This document shows, in pieces, positions 63,909 through 64,000 of a stretch of 64,000 nt of DNA. The stretch comes from Astragalus membranaceus (Eukaryota; Streptophyta; Magnoliopsida; Fabales; Fabaceae), in assembly GCA_039519185.1 (NCBI GenBank), contig CM076847.1, forward strand, positions 85,408,360 to 85,472,359, given 5' to 3'. A program made the translations under genes and the position numbers. Position 1 is the stretch's first letter. The number at the start of each line of letters is the position of its first letter. The notes under the pieces were generated by a model that was not told where the DNA came from, ran no database searches, and worked only from the letters and a program-made list of their open reading frames with translations.

Positions 63909-64000
63909 ATCAACTCAAGCTGCAACCAAAAACAACAGTCAGAATAAGTCGACAATACTAGATTGTCAATGACTGGACAACTTGGCCGGACAGACCGAAC
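63909..64000 (-). other. Leader of element A
   Basis: Untranslated sequence matching 11134-11232 of F (TTGTCAATGACTGGACAACT, then TTGGCCGGACAGACCGAAC). The primer site should begin within about 20 bp beyond the window. Confidence 0.8.

Larger units (their letters stand above)
56827..64000 (-). mobile_element. Element A: Tekay/Del-like Ty3/gypsy retrotransposon, 5' LTR off window
   Basis: Minus-strand order: leader (64000-63909), gag-pol (63908-59536), polypurine tract and 3' LTR (59523-56827). Only one frameshift is seen, making this the best-preserved coding element here. The left target base set is GCGTG (56822-56826). Beyond the right edge one expects TGGCTCTGATACCA, an LTR like 56827-59523, GCGTG and then Tat RT sequence of J. 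Confidence 0.93.

Overview
The window is nuclear plant DNA and consists almost entirely of nested LTR retrotransposons. I find no host protein-coding gene, rRNA or tRNA gene. The organism is a eudicot with a large repetitive genome. A legume is likely: Ogre/Tat-type LTRs, a SIRE-type copia element and chromovirus (Tekay/Del-like) families occur together here as they do in legume genomes. That assignment is inference from family composition, not from a diagnostic gene.

Layout. (1) 1-21719, minus strand: element F, a decayed Tekay/Del-like Ty3/gypsy element. Its 3' LTR starts off the left edge, its pol remnant lies at 2371-5104, its gag remnant at 10444-11133, and its 5' LTR at 11254-21719. Two related elements that code for nothing are nested in F: D (about 5105-10443, truncated, in the body of F) and E (12585-20538, complete, with target duplication GCAAC, inside the GC-rich minisatellite of F's 5' LTR). 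(2) 21720-24337: remnant G of a SIRE-like Ty1/copia element (LTR end, gag with one nonsense codon, damaged protease, LTR scrap). (3) 24338-40385, minus strand: Ogre/Tat-like DNA (H) in an odd LTR-internal-LTR-internal order, interrupted by element I (25021-33844, target duplication CGACC). (4) 40386-43920: AT-rich DNA with duplicated non-coding units, a SINE and a degraded copia fragment (K). (5) 43930-56826: a decayed Tat-lineage protease region (J) split by element B (44371-56274, target duplication ACGCC). B is nearly full length, and its 3' LTR carries solo LTR C (52981-55369, target duplication ACTTT). (6) 56827-64000, minus strand: element A, a young-looking Tekay/Del-like element with one frameshift in integrase. 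It also sits in J, and its 5' LTR lies beyond the right edge.

The most notable object is element I. Its two 729-bp LTRs differ by about 1%. Its sense strand has one long gag-protease ORF and no reverse transcriptase or integrase. Between the protease stop and the 3' LTR, on the opposite strand, lies what looks like an intact gene with its own TATA box and three introns. It encodes a plant mobile domain (PMD), a basic linker and a C-terminal coiled coil. This is a passenger or accessory gene carried antisense in a non-autonomous retrotransposon.

How the pieces relate. E and D share the tRNA-iMet primer site (in E) and the polypurine block of the coding Tekay-like elements A and F, so they were probably copied by enzymes of that lineage. 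Several of these LTRs (A/C, B, E, F, weakly D) carry GC-rich minisatellites built from short inverted repeats, and A, C, D and E share a motif around TTTTGACTCGG. The insertion order readable from interruptions is: J, then B and A; B, then C; G, then F, then D and E; H, then I.
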